This document shows positions 17,612-26,700 of a stretch of 64,000 nucleotides of DNA, piece by piece. Both the position numbers and the translations under genes were made by a program. Location of the stretch: contig NZ_FXUA01000003.1 in the NCBI RefSeq assembly GCF_900182815.1, positions 620,001 to 684,000 on the forward strand, in the 5' to 3' direction. The notes beneath the pieces were generated by a model. The model had not been told where the DNA came from and searched no databases. It worked only from the letters and a program-made list of their open reading frames with translations. Source of the stretch: Algoriphagus winogradskyi. Lineage in GTDB: Bacteria > Bacteroidota > Bacteroidia > Cytophagales > Cyclobacteriaceae. The stretch's first letter is position 1. Each line of letters starts with the position of its first letter.

Positions 17612-20600
17612 TTAAAAAGTTGCGTTGAGACCAATTGTGTAAGATTTCGGAATCGGGTAGCTGAAGTGATCTATCCCTTGAGTATTATCACTCCCTTTGC
17701 TATTTACCTCAGGATCCCACCAAGAGTAATCTGTGAAAGTCAACAAGTTTTGCCCACTTGCATAAATCCGTAGGCTTTGCAGGAATTTACCACTTGAATT
17801 TTTTAAAGGAAAATTATACGCCAAAAGCACATTTTTCAACCGCAAATAAGAGCCATCCTCTACGAACCGATCTGACACACGCGCTGTAGAACTTCTACTG
17901 ATTTTCGGATACTTGGCATCGATGTTTTGAGGAGTCCAGTGATCTAGAAGAACTTCTTCCGGCATATTCAGTCCCTGCCCATAATCCATTGTACTGGATA
18001 TCGCGCTTACATTCATGATGTCATTTCCCTGACTACCTTGGAAGAAAAGATCAAGCTGAAAGCCTTTGAAGCTCATATTCGAATTGAACCCGTAGAAGAA
18101 GTCTGGATTTGGATTGCCTATGTAGGTTTTGTCCTCCTCAGAGATTTCACCATCATTATTTCTATCCACATATTTAATAGCGCCTGTTTCGGTGTACCCA
18201 TCTTCCTGATATCCCCAAAACTGTCCCAAAGGCTTTCCTTCTTCCATAATGGAGAAGTTATCCGAAACGGTAATTACATTAATGAAATTGGTCAGAATGG
18301 GCTGCCCATCATTTAGGCTTAGAACTTTGTTGCGATTGAAGGAGATATTTCCATCCAGACTCCAGCGGAATTCATTTGAGAAAAGTTGCGCGAAAAGACT
18401 TAGCTCCACACCTCTATTTTCTATAGAACCCACATTAGCTATCGTAGTGGTGTATCCAAAAGAACTTGGAAGGCGAACAGTGCTTAACAAATCATCGGTA
18501 GTCTTTAGATAGTAATCAGCACCTACTACGATGCGATCTTGCCAAAGGCCTAAATCCAATCCTAAATCAAACTGCTCCGTTGTTTCCCATTTCAAATCTC
18601 CAGGAAGTGTGGACCCCGGAGCAAGGAAATTATACAATTCATCGCCGAAAATTGTATAGCCAGGAAAAAGTCTATTTAGTGTAGCATATGGATTAATAGC
18701 CTGAGAACCTGTAAGCCCCCAGCTTGACCGGATTTTCAAGGTAGATATAGCTTCCTGAGTCTTCATAAATTCTTCTTCGGATACTTTCCAAGCGATGGCT
18801 CCTGAAGGGAAATACCCCCACTTATTGCCCTCACTGTATCTTGAGGAGCCATCAGCCCGGAAAGATGCTGTAAATAGATATTTGCTATCAAATCCATAAT
18901 TCACCCTTCCCAGATAGGAAAGTAAAACTGAATTTGCATAACCCGACGTAGGAATTCCAGGCGTCTCAGCTGCTCCCAGATTATCAGTTTCATAAAGATC
19001 ACTTAAGAACCCTGCTCCACTTCCTGCCAGATATTTAGTGGTGAAATCCTGAAAGGTAAATCCCGCCAATACATTTAAATCGTGTTTCTCGTTGAAAACA
19101 TCTGCATATGTGATTGTATTCTCGTTAAGACGGCTTACATACTGGCTAGTAGTTACACTTGCATTTCCATTACTATTGATAAAATCTCTACTTCTGTAAT
19201 TGTCGGTTCTGTCATCACGGTTCTCTATACCACCGGATATTTTGATCGTAATCTCCGGGATTGGATTATAGCTAATCGCTGTATTGGCAAGGATTACATT
19301 TGCGGTAATTACAGTTGATTGCTCGTTGATAAAGTAAAATGGATTAACCAAATCCGGAGAAACGAAAGGAAAATCATCCGCTAAATTATTGATGGTGCCT
19401 TCCGCTGTAAATGGATCAGAAAGTGGTGAAGCAACCAATGCTGCTCCTATCATGCTTGCTCCTCTTGCTCCCCCCTCACTATCTCTCCTGGCGGTCACCA
19501 GCTTACTCAGTGTACTGTTGAAATCCACCTTGAATTTGTCACTGATCTTATGATTGATAGTTGATCGAATCGAATAACGGTCGTAATCAGATCCTTTGAT
19601 AATCCCATCTTGCTGGTAGATGCTTCCCCCTACTAAAAACTGGGTGCTTTCCCCTCCACCTGAAATGCTCAGAGAAGTGTTTTTGATAGGAGCTTGCTGA
19701 AAAATTTCATCCTGCCAATCAGTCCCTTCTCCAAAGCTATTGACTTCAGCATCTGTAAAGTAAGGCTCTAATCCATCATTTGTAGCCTGGATATTCATCA
19801 ATTCTGCGTATTGACTTCCATCCATCAAATCAAGTTTTTCCCTCAATGACTGCATACTATATGCGGCATCAAACTCTACAACAGTTCCGGCACCACTACC
19901 ATTTTTGGTGGTGATTAGCACTACGCCATTTGCACCTCTAGAACCGTAAATAGCGGTAGCAGAAGCGTCTTTTAATATTTCTATACTTGCAATGTCCGAG
20001 TTATTCAGGTTGGTAGGATTGCCTGAGAATGGAAAACCATCAATAACGTATAGTGGATCGTTGTCTCCTTGGATTGAATTGGCACCACGGATTCTAACAG
20101 AAACTCCACCCCCAGGTGCACCATTATTCTGGATAACCTGAACTCCGGGTGCGCGTCCGTTCAGCGACTGGATTACATTAGATGTGGGAAAAGCATTTAA
20201 CTCATCTGAGTTTACCTGAGCCACTGAACCAGTAAGATCAGCCCTTCTAGCAGAGCCGTAGCCTATCACCACTATTTCGTCAAGTTCTTGATCATCTGTA
20301 CTGAGGCTGACATCAATTATAGTCTTATTGCCGACTACAATTTCTTTTGTCTCGAAACCTAAAAAAGAAAATACCAGCACGGCGTTAGTTTGGTCGGCTG
20401 GTATTTCAATAGAGTACTTTCCAGAGTCATCAGAAATTCCTCCGGTCTGAGTTCCTTTAAGTAGGACAGTTGTTCCTGGCAAAGAATTACCTTCCCCATC
20501 AGTCACAATTCCTGTAATTGTCGATTTCTGGGTTGAAGGCGGGGGAATAGTATCTCTCAGCGGAACAGTATCCTGGAGATAAAGTGGCGAATTGTTTCCT

Positions 20601-20671
20601 GCTTGTGATTCTTCTGAGTTAAACCCAAAGAAAATCAAAGCCAGAAAAATTGGGGTTGAAAGCTTTGTCAT
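17612..20671 (-). CDS. SusC/RagA-family TonB-linked outer-membrane transporter
   Basis: 1019 residues from the ATG at 20671, chosen because the signal peptide (TKLSTPIFLALIFFGF) begins there; a start 24 bases earlier at 20695 is also open. After the signal come a carboxypeptidase-like N-terminal extension (about 55-130, ITGIVTDGEGNSLPGTTVLLKG), the TonB box-like segment DEIVVIGYG, the plug domain with GRAPGVQVIQN, YVIDGFP, IEILKDASATAIYGSRGANGV, and a 22-strand barrel to the C-terminus. It imports the ligand of the SusD partner encoded 18 bases downstream, powered by TonB-ExbBD. The motif set is complete and no frameshift is seen. Confidence 0.95.
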   Translation of the reverse strand: MTKLSTPIFLALIFFGFNSEESQAGNNSPLYLQDTVPLRDTIPPPSTQKSTITGIVTDGEGNSLPGTTVLLKGTQTGGISDDSGKYSIEIPADQTNAVLVFSFLGFETKEIVVGNKTIIDVSLSTDDQELDEIVVIGYGSARRADLTGSVAQVNSDELNAFPTSNVIQSLNGRAPGVQVIQNNGAPGGGVSVRIRGANSIQGDNDPLYVIDGFPFSGNPTNLNNSDIASIEILKDASATAIYGSRGANGVVLITTKNGSGAGTVVEFDAAYSMQSLREKLDLMDGSQYAELMNIQATNDGLEPYFTDAEVNSFGEGTDWQDEIFQQAPIKNTSLSISGGGESTQFLVGGSIYQQDGIIKGSDYDRYSIRSTINHKISDKFKVDFNSTLSKLVTARRDSEGGARGASMIGAALVASPLSDPFTAEGTINNLADDFPFVSPDLVNPFYFINEQSTVITANVILANTAISYNPIPEITIKISGGIENRDDRTDNYRSRDFINSNGNASVTTSQYVSRLNENTITYADVFNEKHDLNVLAGFTFQDFTTKYLAGSGAGFLSDLYETDNLGAAETPGIPTSGYANSVLLSYLGRVNYGFDSKYLFTASFRADGSSRYSEGNKWGYFPSGAIAWKVSEEEFMKTQEAISTLKIRSSWGLTGSQAINPYATLNRLFPGYTIFGDELYNFLAPGSTLPGDLKWETTEQFDLGLDLGLWQDRIVVGADYYLKTTDDLLSTVRLPSSFGYTTTIANVGSIENRGVELSLFAQLFSNEFRWSLDGNISFNRNKVLSLNDGQPILTNFINVITVSDNFSIMEEGKPLGQFWGYQEDGYTETGAIKYVDRNNDGEISEEDKTYIGNPNPDFFYGFNSNMSFKGFQLDLFFQGSQGNDIMNVSAISSTMDYGQGLNMPEEVLLDHWTPQNIDAKYPKISRSSTARVSDRFVEDGSYLRLKNVLLAYNFPLKNSSGKFLQSLRIYASGQNLLTFTDYSWWDPEVNSKGSDNTQGIDHFSYPIPKSYTIGLNATF

Positions 20672-20916
20672 AGTTGGTTGGTCGAAATGAAACAATTGTG
20701 GCTCTTCGTTTCAGCATCAAAACCAACTACTATTCCAGTAAACTAATTTATAGCTCAATAGACCCTAATAGCCCTTAAATAATCGATTTACCGGCGTATA
20801 GAGTAGACATACCCGTGATCCCAATTGACTTTTTAAGCTAATTTATCATCACTGTGAGGCGTAAGAACCTCATTATGTCCCTATTAAATTTCACAACCCA
20901 ACTTTCCTATAATGCA

Positions 20917-21765
20917 CTATCCACCAACTACTTCCCCACCGTTGACGTGAATGAATTGGCCTGTGATATAAGAACTATCTTCACTGGCCAGAAACACATA
21001 AGCCGGAGCTACTTCGCTTGGTTGCCCTGCTCTTCCTAGCGCTGTGTCCTGACCAAACTTGGTAACATCGTCAAAAGTCGCGGGAATTAAGGGAGTCCAG
21101 ATAGGACCAGGAGCCACTCCGTTTACACGGATTTTATCCTTAGCCAGCATTAATGCCAATGAGCGTGTAAATCCCACAATGGCACCTTTAGTACTTGCGT
21201 AATCTACCAAATGCTCACTGCCCCGATAAGTGGTAACTGAGCTCGTGTTGATTATTGTGTCCCCCGCTTTGAAATGAGGAATTGCCATTTTGGCTAAATG
21301 GAAAAACGAGAAAATATTAGTCTCGAAGGTTTCTGTTAGTTGCTTTGTCGTGATGGAAGTCAACTCGTTTTTCGGGAATTGTACTGCGGCATTATTTACC
21401 AAAATATTAATCCCCCCGAGTTCCTTCACACATTGGTTTAGCGCTTTCTTACAAAAGCTCTCAGACTTAAGATCTCCTTCGATCAAAAGGCATTTTCTTC
21501 CTTCCTTCTCTACCAATTCCTTGGTATCCTTTGCATCCTTCACCTCGCTGAGATAGATTATCGCCACATCCGCTCCTTCTCGTGCGAAGTGGACGGCCAC
21601 ACTTTTCCCTATCCCACTATCTCCGCCAGTGATTAAAGCAATTTTGTTTTTCAATTTTCCGCTACCCTTATACCCTTTTCTTATTACTTCAGGCTCTGGT
21701 TTCATTTTGCTCTGCTGTCCCGGCAGAGATTGTTTTTGATCTTTAAATTCAGTTGGTTTTTTCAT
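20917..21765 (-). CDS. SDR-family oxidoreductase, general-stress type (YhdG/YdaD-like)
   Basis: 282 residues. A 40-residue leader rich in Lys, Gln and Pro (PTEFKDQKQSLPGQQSKMKP) is typical of the stress-induced glucose-1-dehydrogenase-like subgroup. The Rossmann motif TGGDSGIGKSVA (about 46-57), NNAAVQFP, the catalytic Ser in TSSVTTYRG, YASTKGA (Tyr and Lys), and the PGPIWTPL loop are all present. The enzyme probably oxidises an alcohol or reduces a carbonyl with NAD(P). Neighbours are a small Lys-rich protein gene just upstream and mscL, so an osmotic or general stress setting is likely (inference). The substrate is unknown. Confidence 0.88.
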   Translation of the reverse strand: MKKPTEFKDQKQSLPGQQSKMKPEPEVIRKGYKGSGKLKNKIALITGGDSGIGKSVAVHFAREGADVAIIYLSEVKDAKDTKELVEKEGRKCLLIEGDLKSESFCKKALNQCVKELGGINILVNNAAVQFPKNELTSITTKQLTETFETNIFSFFHLAKMAIPHFKAGDTIINTSSVTTYRGSEHLVDYASTKGAIVGFTRSLALMLAKDKIRVNGVAPGPIWTPLIPATFDDVTKFGQDTALGRAGQPSEVAPAYVFLASEDSSYITGQFIHVNGGEVVGG

Positions 21766-21798
21766 GGTTGTAGTGGATTAGACTGTTTGTGTATTTGA

Positions 21799-22047
21799 TT
21801 AGGAATTTCTTAAAGAAGCAATCAATTCCTTCTTGGTCATTTTACTTCTTCCCGCTATGCCTACTTCTTTGGCTTTATCATAAAGCTCCTGTTCGCTCCT
21901 CTCTTCATATTCTTTGGCTTTGCCACCTTTTTTGCCCGATTTGGGAGTATTTGCGATTCGAGCCGCTTTTGTTTTACTCATTCCTTCATCCCGAAGAGCT
22001 TCATATTTTTCATCATTCTTGATGCTTGGGCCATGGTTTTTAGTCAT
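21799..22047 (-). CDS. small Lys-rich protein with Rho-N-like motif (DUF7218-like)
   Basis: 82 residues, strongly basic and Lys-rich. The first half (GPSIKNDEKYEALRDEGMSK) is typical of DUF7218 proteins and the last 35 residues (EQELYDKAKEVGIAGRSKMT) resemble a Rho-N or SAP-like helix-extended-helix unit that binds nucleic acid in larger proteins. Genes of this type commonly sit next to stress SDR genes in Bacteroidota; here the SDR gene follows 33 bases downstream on the same strand. A role in stress or DNA protection is suspected, not shown. Confidence 0.7.
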   Translation of the reverse strand: MTKNHGPSIKNDEKYEALRDEGMSKTKAARIANTPKSGKKGGKAKEYEERSEQELYDKAKEVGIAGRSKMTKKELIASLRNS

Positions 22048-22250
22048 GATTTCTATGGTTTAAGGTTAAATAATGAGGTTTTTAGAACTCAGAAAATCAG
22101 TGATCTAACAATTAAGATCACCTGTTAATCGAGTTATCACATTACTGTAAACCATAAAAAATGCCGAAATACCTGAAGCCAGTTCTAAAAAAATCTGGAT
22201 TTGGCAATCCAATTGATAAAACATTTACCAAAGGCTTTTAAAGAATAATT

Positions 22251-22712
22251 ATGAAAATTAAGTTGATTCAAGAGTTCAAAGAATTTGCTGTGAAAGGAAA
22301 TATGATCGATATCGCCATCGGGGTGATTATTGGTGCAGCTTTCAATAAAGTGGTGGATGTATTGGTGAAGGAGATATTTTTACCACCTCTGTCTTTCCTG
22401 ACAAATGGGATAAACTGGGAAAACAAGAAAATAATCCTTCGAGAAGCAGTGACTATCGATGGCATCACCCATCCAGAGGAAATTGCGATCGGCTACGGTA
22501 AACTACTTGAAGCGAGTGTAGACTTTTTAATTATTGGGTTTACAGTTTTCCTTGTCGTGAAACTTATGAATTCTATTCGTAAAAAGGCTGAAGACCCAAA
22601 AAATGATACAGTAACAACTCCTAAAAATATTGAATTGCTAAGTAGAATGGCCGAATTGATGGAAAAGCAAGTGTCGCTTCTGGAAGCAAAAAATACAAAA
22701 AGCTCTGAGTAG
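22251..22712 (+). CDS. mscL: large-conductance mechanosensitive channel MscL
   Basis: 153 residues, slightly longer than the 136 of E. coli MscL because the periplasmic loop and C-terminal helix are extended. KEFAVKGNMIDIAIGVIIGAAF (residues about 10-31) is the first transmembrane helix with the pore-lining glycines and the NMIDIAVG-like signature; the second helix is at about 88-108 (VDFLIIGFTVFLVVKLMN). The C-terminal helix is charged. It forms a homopentamer in the inner membrane and opens on hypo-osmotic shock. It runs opposite to the two stress genes at 20.9-22.0 kb and is followed by a strong terminator. Confidence 0.96.
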   Translation: MKIKLIQEFKEFAVKGNMIDIAIGVIIGAAFNKVVDVLVKEIFLPPLSFLTNGINWENKKIILREAVTIDGITHPEEIAIGYGKLLEASVDFLIIGFTVFLVVKLMNSIRKKAEDPKNDTVTTPKNIELLSRMAELMEKQVSLLEAKNTKSSE

Positions 22713-22718
22713 CATTAA

Positions 22719-22760
22719 ATTAAAACAGGCCTCAAATTATAATTTGAGGCCTGTTTTAAT
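22719..22760. terminator. 42-base perfect palindrome, bidirectional terminator
   Basis: Two 21-base arms are perfectly complementary and meet without an unpaired base: 22719-22739 with 22740-22760. The core AACAGGCCTCAAA / TTTGAGGCCTGTT is flanked by TTTTAAT on each side, giving T-runs both ways. It lies between mscL and the convergent permease gene and serves both. Confidence 0.9.
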
Positions 22761-22776
22761 GATAACTATGTCTTAA

Positions 22777-24021
22777 TTATTCGTATCTCAAAGATTCTAT
22801 AGGGTCTAATTTGGAGGCTTTGAATGCTGGAAAATATCCAGACATCAGCCCTACGATTATACAAATCACAAAGGCTACAATCATCCATAGCCACGGAATC
22901 AAAAAACCTCCTACTCCAATCACCGCGGCAATGATATTACCAATGGATATCCCTAAGAGAACGCCCATAGCTCCTCCAAGTATACAGATCATAATTGCTT
23001 CCAGGAGAAACTGCTGCCTAATTCTGAGTGGTGTGGCTCCAAGTGCCTTGCGGATACCTATTTCCCGTGTACGCTCAGTCACAGATACGAGCATAATGTT
23101 CATCAAACCGATAGAAGCTCCTAGCAAGGTGATAAAACCAATTCCAAAACCACCCATCCTAAGATAACCAGCAACTTCTTCCAAGCTTTCGGCCACAGAT
23201 TCACTTTTCGCTAATTCAAATGAATTTTCCTGCGTAACTCGATCTTGGCGTATCTCTCTCATCATCCCTATTGCCTGGCCCATTTCGTAATCAATGCGTT
23301 CAGGACCAGAAGCGATACCTGTGATATTGTAGTTGAAATTACCTCTTTGATCCAGTCGGCTGGCATTTTCAATAGGTATCAGAATTTGTCTATCAGCTCC
23401 TTGATCCGGCCCTACACCTCCTTGTTTTTCCAAAATACCGATTACCGTATATGGTCTCCCCAAAAAGGTTATTTTTTGATTGATCGGATCTTCATTTTCT
23501 TCAAAAAGTGTTTCTCTAAGCTCCTTACCTATTATGCAAATGTTATAACCATTTTGCACTTCCATGGCAGTGAAATTTCTACCAAAACCAAGCTTCATAG
23601 CTTTAATACCTAAATAATTCTCATCTCCCCCGCGAACTCTAACATTTGGGTTTGTGGTCTTGGAACCTCTTTTTACCTCCGCAGACCCAGTCACCGAAAC
23701 GAACACGGTAGAAATACCTATCTCATTGTATTTCTCTTTGAAACTCATCACTTCTCGAAAGGTAAGGTTAGGGTAAGTCTTTTCAGTCTTTCCATCTTGA
23801 ATCGCTCTTCCACCACTAAATCCCTTATTTCTGATATCAAATGAATTAGCCCCCAAACCAGAGAAACTATCTGCAATTTGAGTTTTAATACCATCAATGG
23901 CTGTTAGCATTCCTACCAGAGATGAAATACCGATGGCTATGATGGCTCCCGTGAGAACAGTTCTTAATAAATTTACTTTTATGGATCGTACGGCTTCACG
24001 TACGTTTTCGATCAGATTCAT
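22777..24021 (-). CDS. MacB/FtsX-type ABC transporter permease
   Basis: 414 residues. An N-terminal transmembrane helix (about 18-40), a large periplasmic MacB-PCD domain (about 45-270) and an FtsX domain with three helices (about 288-312, 335-365, 376-400) give the standard 4-TM MacB-like layout. Family signatures near helix 2 are visible: [15 protein letters not shown] and the preceding [13 protein letters not shown]; the protein ends with [21 protein letters not shown]. It would work with an ATPase in export or mechanotransmission of lipoproteins, peptides or drugs, but no ATPase gene is adjacent. The gene stands alone between terminators and a 106-base gap before miaE. Confidence 0.9.
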   Translation of the reverse strand: MNLIENVREAVRSIKVNLLRTVLTGAIIAIGISSLVGMLTAIDGIKTQIADSFSGLGANSFDIRNKGFSGGRAIQDGKTEKTYPNLTFREVMSFKEKYNEIGISTVFVSVTGSAEVKRGSKTTNPNVRVRGGDENYLGIKAMKLGFGRNFTAMEVQNGYNICIIGKELRETLFEENEDPINQKITFLGRPYTVIGILEKQGGVGPDQGADRQILIPIENASRLDQRGNFNYNITGIASGPERIDYEMGQAIGMMREIRQDRVTQENSFELAKSESVAESLEEVAGYLRMGGFGIGFITLLGASIGLMNIMLVSVTERTREIGIRKALGATPLRIRQQFLLEAIMICILGGAMGVLLGISIGNIIAAVIGVGGFLIPWLWMIVAFVICIIVGLMSGYFPAFKASKLDPIESLRYE

Positions 24022-24127
24022 AATATGTTCGTAATAGAACGGGTTTTTAAGCCAATTGTGACTAGATAAGTCAATAATAAATAAATACGCGGTAAATGAC
24101 TATTCGTCTAGAAAATTTAAGATACAC

Positions 24128-24742
24128 TCAATGAATTCGATCTCCACGAATTTCTAGTTTCTTAATCACCATAGCTTCGAAGTCCAGCCATTCCTGCCAC
24201 CTTTCATTTACTTTAGCAGGTTCCTGGTATTTTCTTGCCAACTCGATGAACGTCACATAATGCCCCGCTTCAGACACCATGAGTTCGTAATAAAACTTCT
24301 TTAATTCTGGATCTGTAAGGTTATTAGAAAGCAGTTTAAATCGTTCACAACTTCTCGCTTCGATTAAAGCATTCATTAGTAATTGCTCGGTAAGCTGCTG
24401 CATTCTACTTCCTCCTTTTTTTACAAAATTGGTGAGCTGAACCACATATTCATCTTTTCTAGGAAATCCAAACTCCAACCCTCTAGATCGGATCTGCTCC
24501 AAAACTCGTTCAAAGTGCCCCCACTCTTCAGCGACGATTGGAGTTAAGGTATCAACCAATTCATCTAAATCGTTAAACCGCAAAATCAAACTGATACAAG
24601 AAGAAGCTGCCTTTTGCTCACAGTAAGCATGGTCGGTGAGAATATCCTGCAAATTCATTTCTGCTATTCCAACCCATCTAGGATCAGTCGGCAATTTCAA
24701 ATTCAGCATCTTCTGCCGTGTACTTTCTTCCCAACTCATCAT
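24128..24742 (-). CDS. miaE: tRNA hydroxylase MiaE (2-methylthio-N6-isopentenyl-A37)
   Basis: 204 residues, family length. A ferritin-like four-helix di-iron fold: AYCEQKAASS (about 37-46, first Glu), EEWGHFERV (about 76-84, Glu and His), EARSCERFKLL (about 123-133), and SEAGHYVTF (about 152-160) supply the two carboxylate/His metal sites. The enzyme uses O2 to hydroxylate the isopentenyl group of ms2i6A37 in tRNA, which requires MiaA and MiaB encoded elsewhere. The start ATG overlaps the stop of the porin-like gene by one base (TAATG), so it is the last gene of the lpxK-porin-miaE operon. A second ATG follows directly as codon 2. Confidence 0.9.
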   Translation of the reverse strand: MMSWEESTRQKMLNLKLPTDPRWVGIAEMNLQDILTDHAYCEQKAASSCISLILRFNDLDELVDTLTPIVAEEWGHFERVLEQIRSRGLEFGFPRKDEYVVQLTNFVKKGGSRMQQLTEQLLMNALIEARSCERFKLLSNNLTDPELKKFYYELMVSEAGHYVTFIELARKYQEPAKVNERWQEWLDFEAMVIKKLEIRGDRIH

Positions 24743-26700
24743 TAATCGAACAAATACCAGGTTATCCCCAAGTCTATAAAAGACTTATACCCTGTGTAAT
24801 CTGGTGTTACAAAATATCCTTCTTGATTCATCAAGCCACTATTCAAGTGATTATATTTTAACAAAACCCGCGTACGATTTATCCGGAAATCAAGGAAAAC
24901 ATCAGCAACTGGATAGGCGTAAATATTGAAATTATTCTGTAGGTAAAACTGCTGAGTGGCTGGATTATATGCATCAGCAAAATAATCTGAATGATAGCGT
25001 ATATCGACCCCTAGTTGGACATATACATTTTCATTAAACATTGGACTGTCAAAATAGAATTTAGTATTCGCATACAGCTGCGGAATTCTAAAAACATCAC
25101 CAGATGCACCTGAGATTTGAGTGAAAATCACTTCAGTATCCCATTGAAACTTTTGACCAATTCTAATACTAGACTTCAGACCAGGAATCAACATAAAAGC
25201 CTCTCCACTAGCCTGCGCAGCGACGCTATCCTGGTTGAAGAATACATAATTATTTACCCGATTAATAGTCAATGAAGGCCTAAGCTGAATTTTATTGAAA
25301 TCAATCTTAAACACCCCACGAACCTGATCTACACCTATATTATCAAAATCATTATCCCATTGAAAATGATTCCCATAATACATTTGCTGCATAGCGGTAG
25401 GCTTGTAAACCGCCTTTGTATAATCCACTTCCAGCCAAGGAGAAACAAATAAACCATGAAGTCTGAATGCCCCTGGAATGAGATATTCTCCATCCGCACT
25501 GATAGACCATTTCTCAGAAATCTTCCCAATCAGCTCTCCACCAATATATACCTCATTAAAGTTATTTTTCTTAGGGTAAAAGGTGCTTTTCATCCTACCT
25601 GTGCGAAACTTCGCATGAGCATTATAATAAAAACCCTTAAAACTCCCCTTAAAACCTATTTCATTACCCCATTCCTTGAAATCACTATAATTCCTAGTGG
25701 TATCCAATTGGGTGCTATCCATCAGAGCATTTAGGCGAGCACTAGGAAAGAAAAGCGAATCGCTGCTATTCATAGCAGCTGATAAAGTGAAGTCGTTATT
25801 CTTTTGATCAAAAATATGATAGATCTGCAGCTCATCACGGACACTATACTCGTGATAAAAACGATACTCCTGACGTAAGTCACTCGCTTGCGTATTACTC
25901 AGCCACACCTTTGCATCTTCATAAGTAAAATAAACAGAAGTGCTATCCACACTGGGAGGAATGATCCCTCCAATTTCATTCACCTTGTGAAGCATTCTGG
26001 AAAAATTACCTAGAAACCAATATTTCCCATTTTCCGATCGATAATTTGTGTGCAAAGAATAAGAATTCTGGACCACCATATTATCATCACGTGCATTTGG
26101 ATTTAGAGTCTTTCGAGCTCGTATCGTGTGAAAATTAAACCCCACATTCCATCTTGGGTTTATATTTCTGGCAAAAGCCAAATCCAACATATTTCGCTGA
26201 CCTCCGCCAAAAAAGGCAGACATTTCCGTAAAGGGTGATTTCGTATCGAAATATTTATTGTCTTCCGGGGCATGATAGTATAAATCGTATACCGAAAATC
26301 CAGATCTAGTTCCTATAACATCCGGAATCTCATAGAAAATAGGCTTCGCAGCACTGCCAATATTCCCGAGATCTTGATATTTCCAATTGCTTTTTTCCAC
26401 AGGTGAATAATTATGAAAATTATTCAACACAGTATCCTGCGGGTAGAGAATCAGGTTATTACGCTTGATATCCTTTTCAAAAAAGTACAAACTCGTAGTA
26501 GGCCCATAAACCATCCTGGTACTATCATCCAACAAAGATTTTCTCTCCCCTGCTTCCTCCTCTTCCTGAGGAATTACCCGCTCACGATTTTGCTGTTGAT
26601 TTGGGTTTTTCCGTGTCGGGGGAGCAATAACCTGTGCAAAAGCGGAGGTTAAACTCACGACACTGAAGAAAAATATGAAACAGAGTATCCGTTTATTCAC
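24742..26700 (-). CDS. putative porin, outer-membrane beta-barrel
   Basis: 652 residues. The signal peptide (ILCFIFFFSVVSLTSAFA, cleavage about residue 22) is followed by a Pro/Gln/Glu-rich linker and a long alternation of aromatic and polar residues typical of beta strands (for example RNMLDLAFARNINPRWNVGF, TGRMKSTFYP, LDLGITWYLF-like end ...IDLGITWYLFD). The C-terminal aromatic residue and absence of helices support a barrel. It fits the 'putative porin' family of Bacteroidota. The start is GTG directly after the lpxK stop (TAA then GTG, no spacer), and the stop overlaps miaE, so translation of the three genes is coupled. Substrate unknown. Confidence 0.8.
   Translation of the reverse strand: MNKRILCFIFFFSVVSLTSAFAQVIAPPTRKNPNQQQNRERVIPQEEEEAGERKSLLDDSTRMVYGPTTSLYFFEKDIKRNNLILYPQDTVLNNFHNYSPVEKSNWKYQDLGNIGSAAKPIFYEIPDVIGTRSGFSVYDLYYHAPEDNKYFDTKSPFTEMSAFFGGGQRNMLDLAFARNINPRWNVGFNFHTIRARKTLNPNARDDNMVVQNSYSLHTNYRSENGKYWFLGNFSRMLHKVNEIGGIIPPSVDSTSVYFTYEDAKVWLSNTQASDLRQEYRFYHEYSVRDELQIYHIFDQKNNDFTLSAAMNSSDSLFFPSARLNALMDSTQLDTTRNYSDFKEWGNEIGFKGSFKGFYYNAHAKFRTGRMKSTFYPKKNNFNEVYIGGELIGKISEKWSISADGEYLIPGAFRLHGLFVSPWLEVDYTKAVYKPTAMQQMYYGNHFQWDNDFDNIGVDQVRGVFKIDFNKIQLRPSLTINRVNNYVFFNQDSVAAQASGEAFMLIPGLKSSIRIGQKFQWDTEVIFTQISGASGDVFRIPQLYANTKFYFDSPMFNENVYVQLGVDIRYHSDYFADAYNPATQQFYLQNNFNIYAYPVADVFLDFRINRTRVLLKYNHLNSGLMNQEGYFVTPDYTGYKSFIDLGITWYLFD

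Noticed and set aside
16130..20671. SusC/SusD pair considered as part of a polysaccharide utilisation locus with the TIM-barrel gene
   Set aside because: The TIM-barrel gene is 4 kb away on the other strand with the kinase between; no joint operon is possible.
20820..20916. GAGG-CCTC pair considered as a terminator for the SDR gene
   Set aside because: Four-base stem with a long loop and no T-run.
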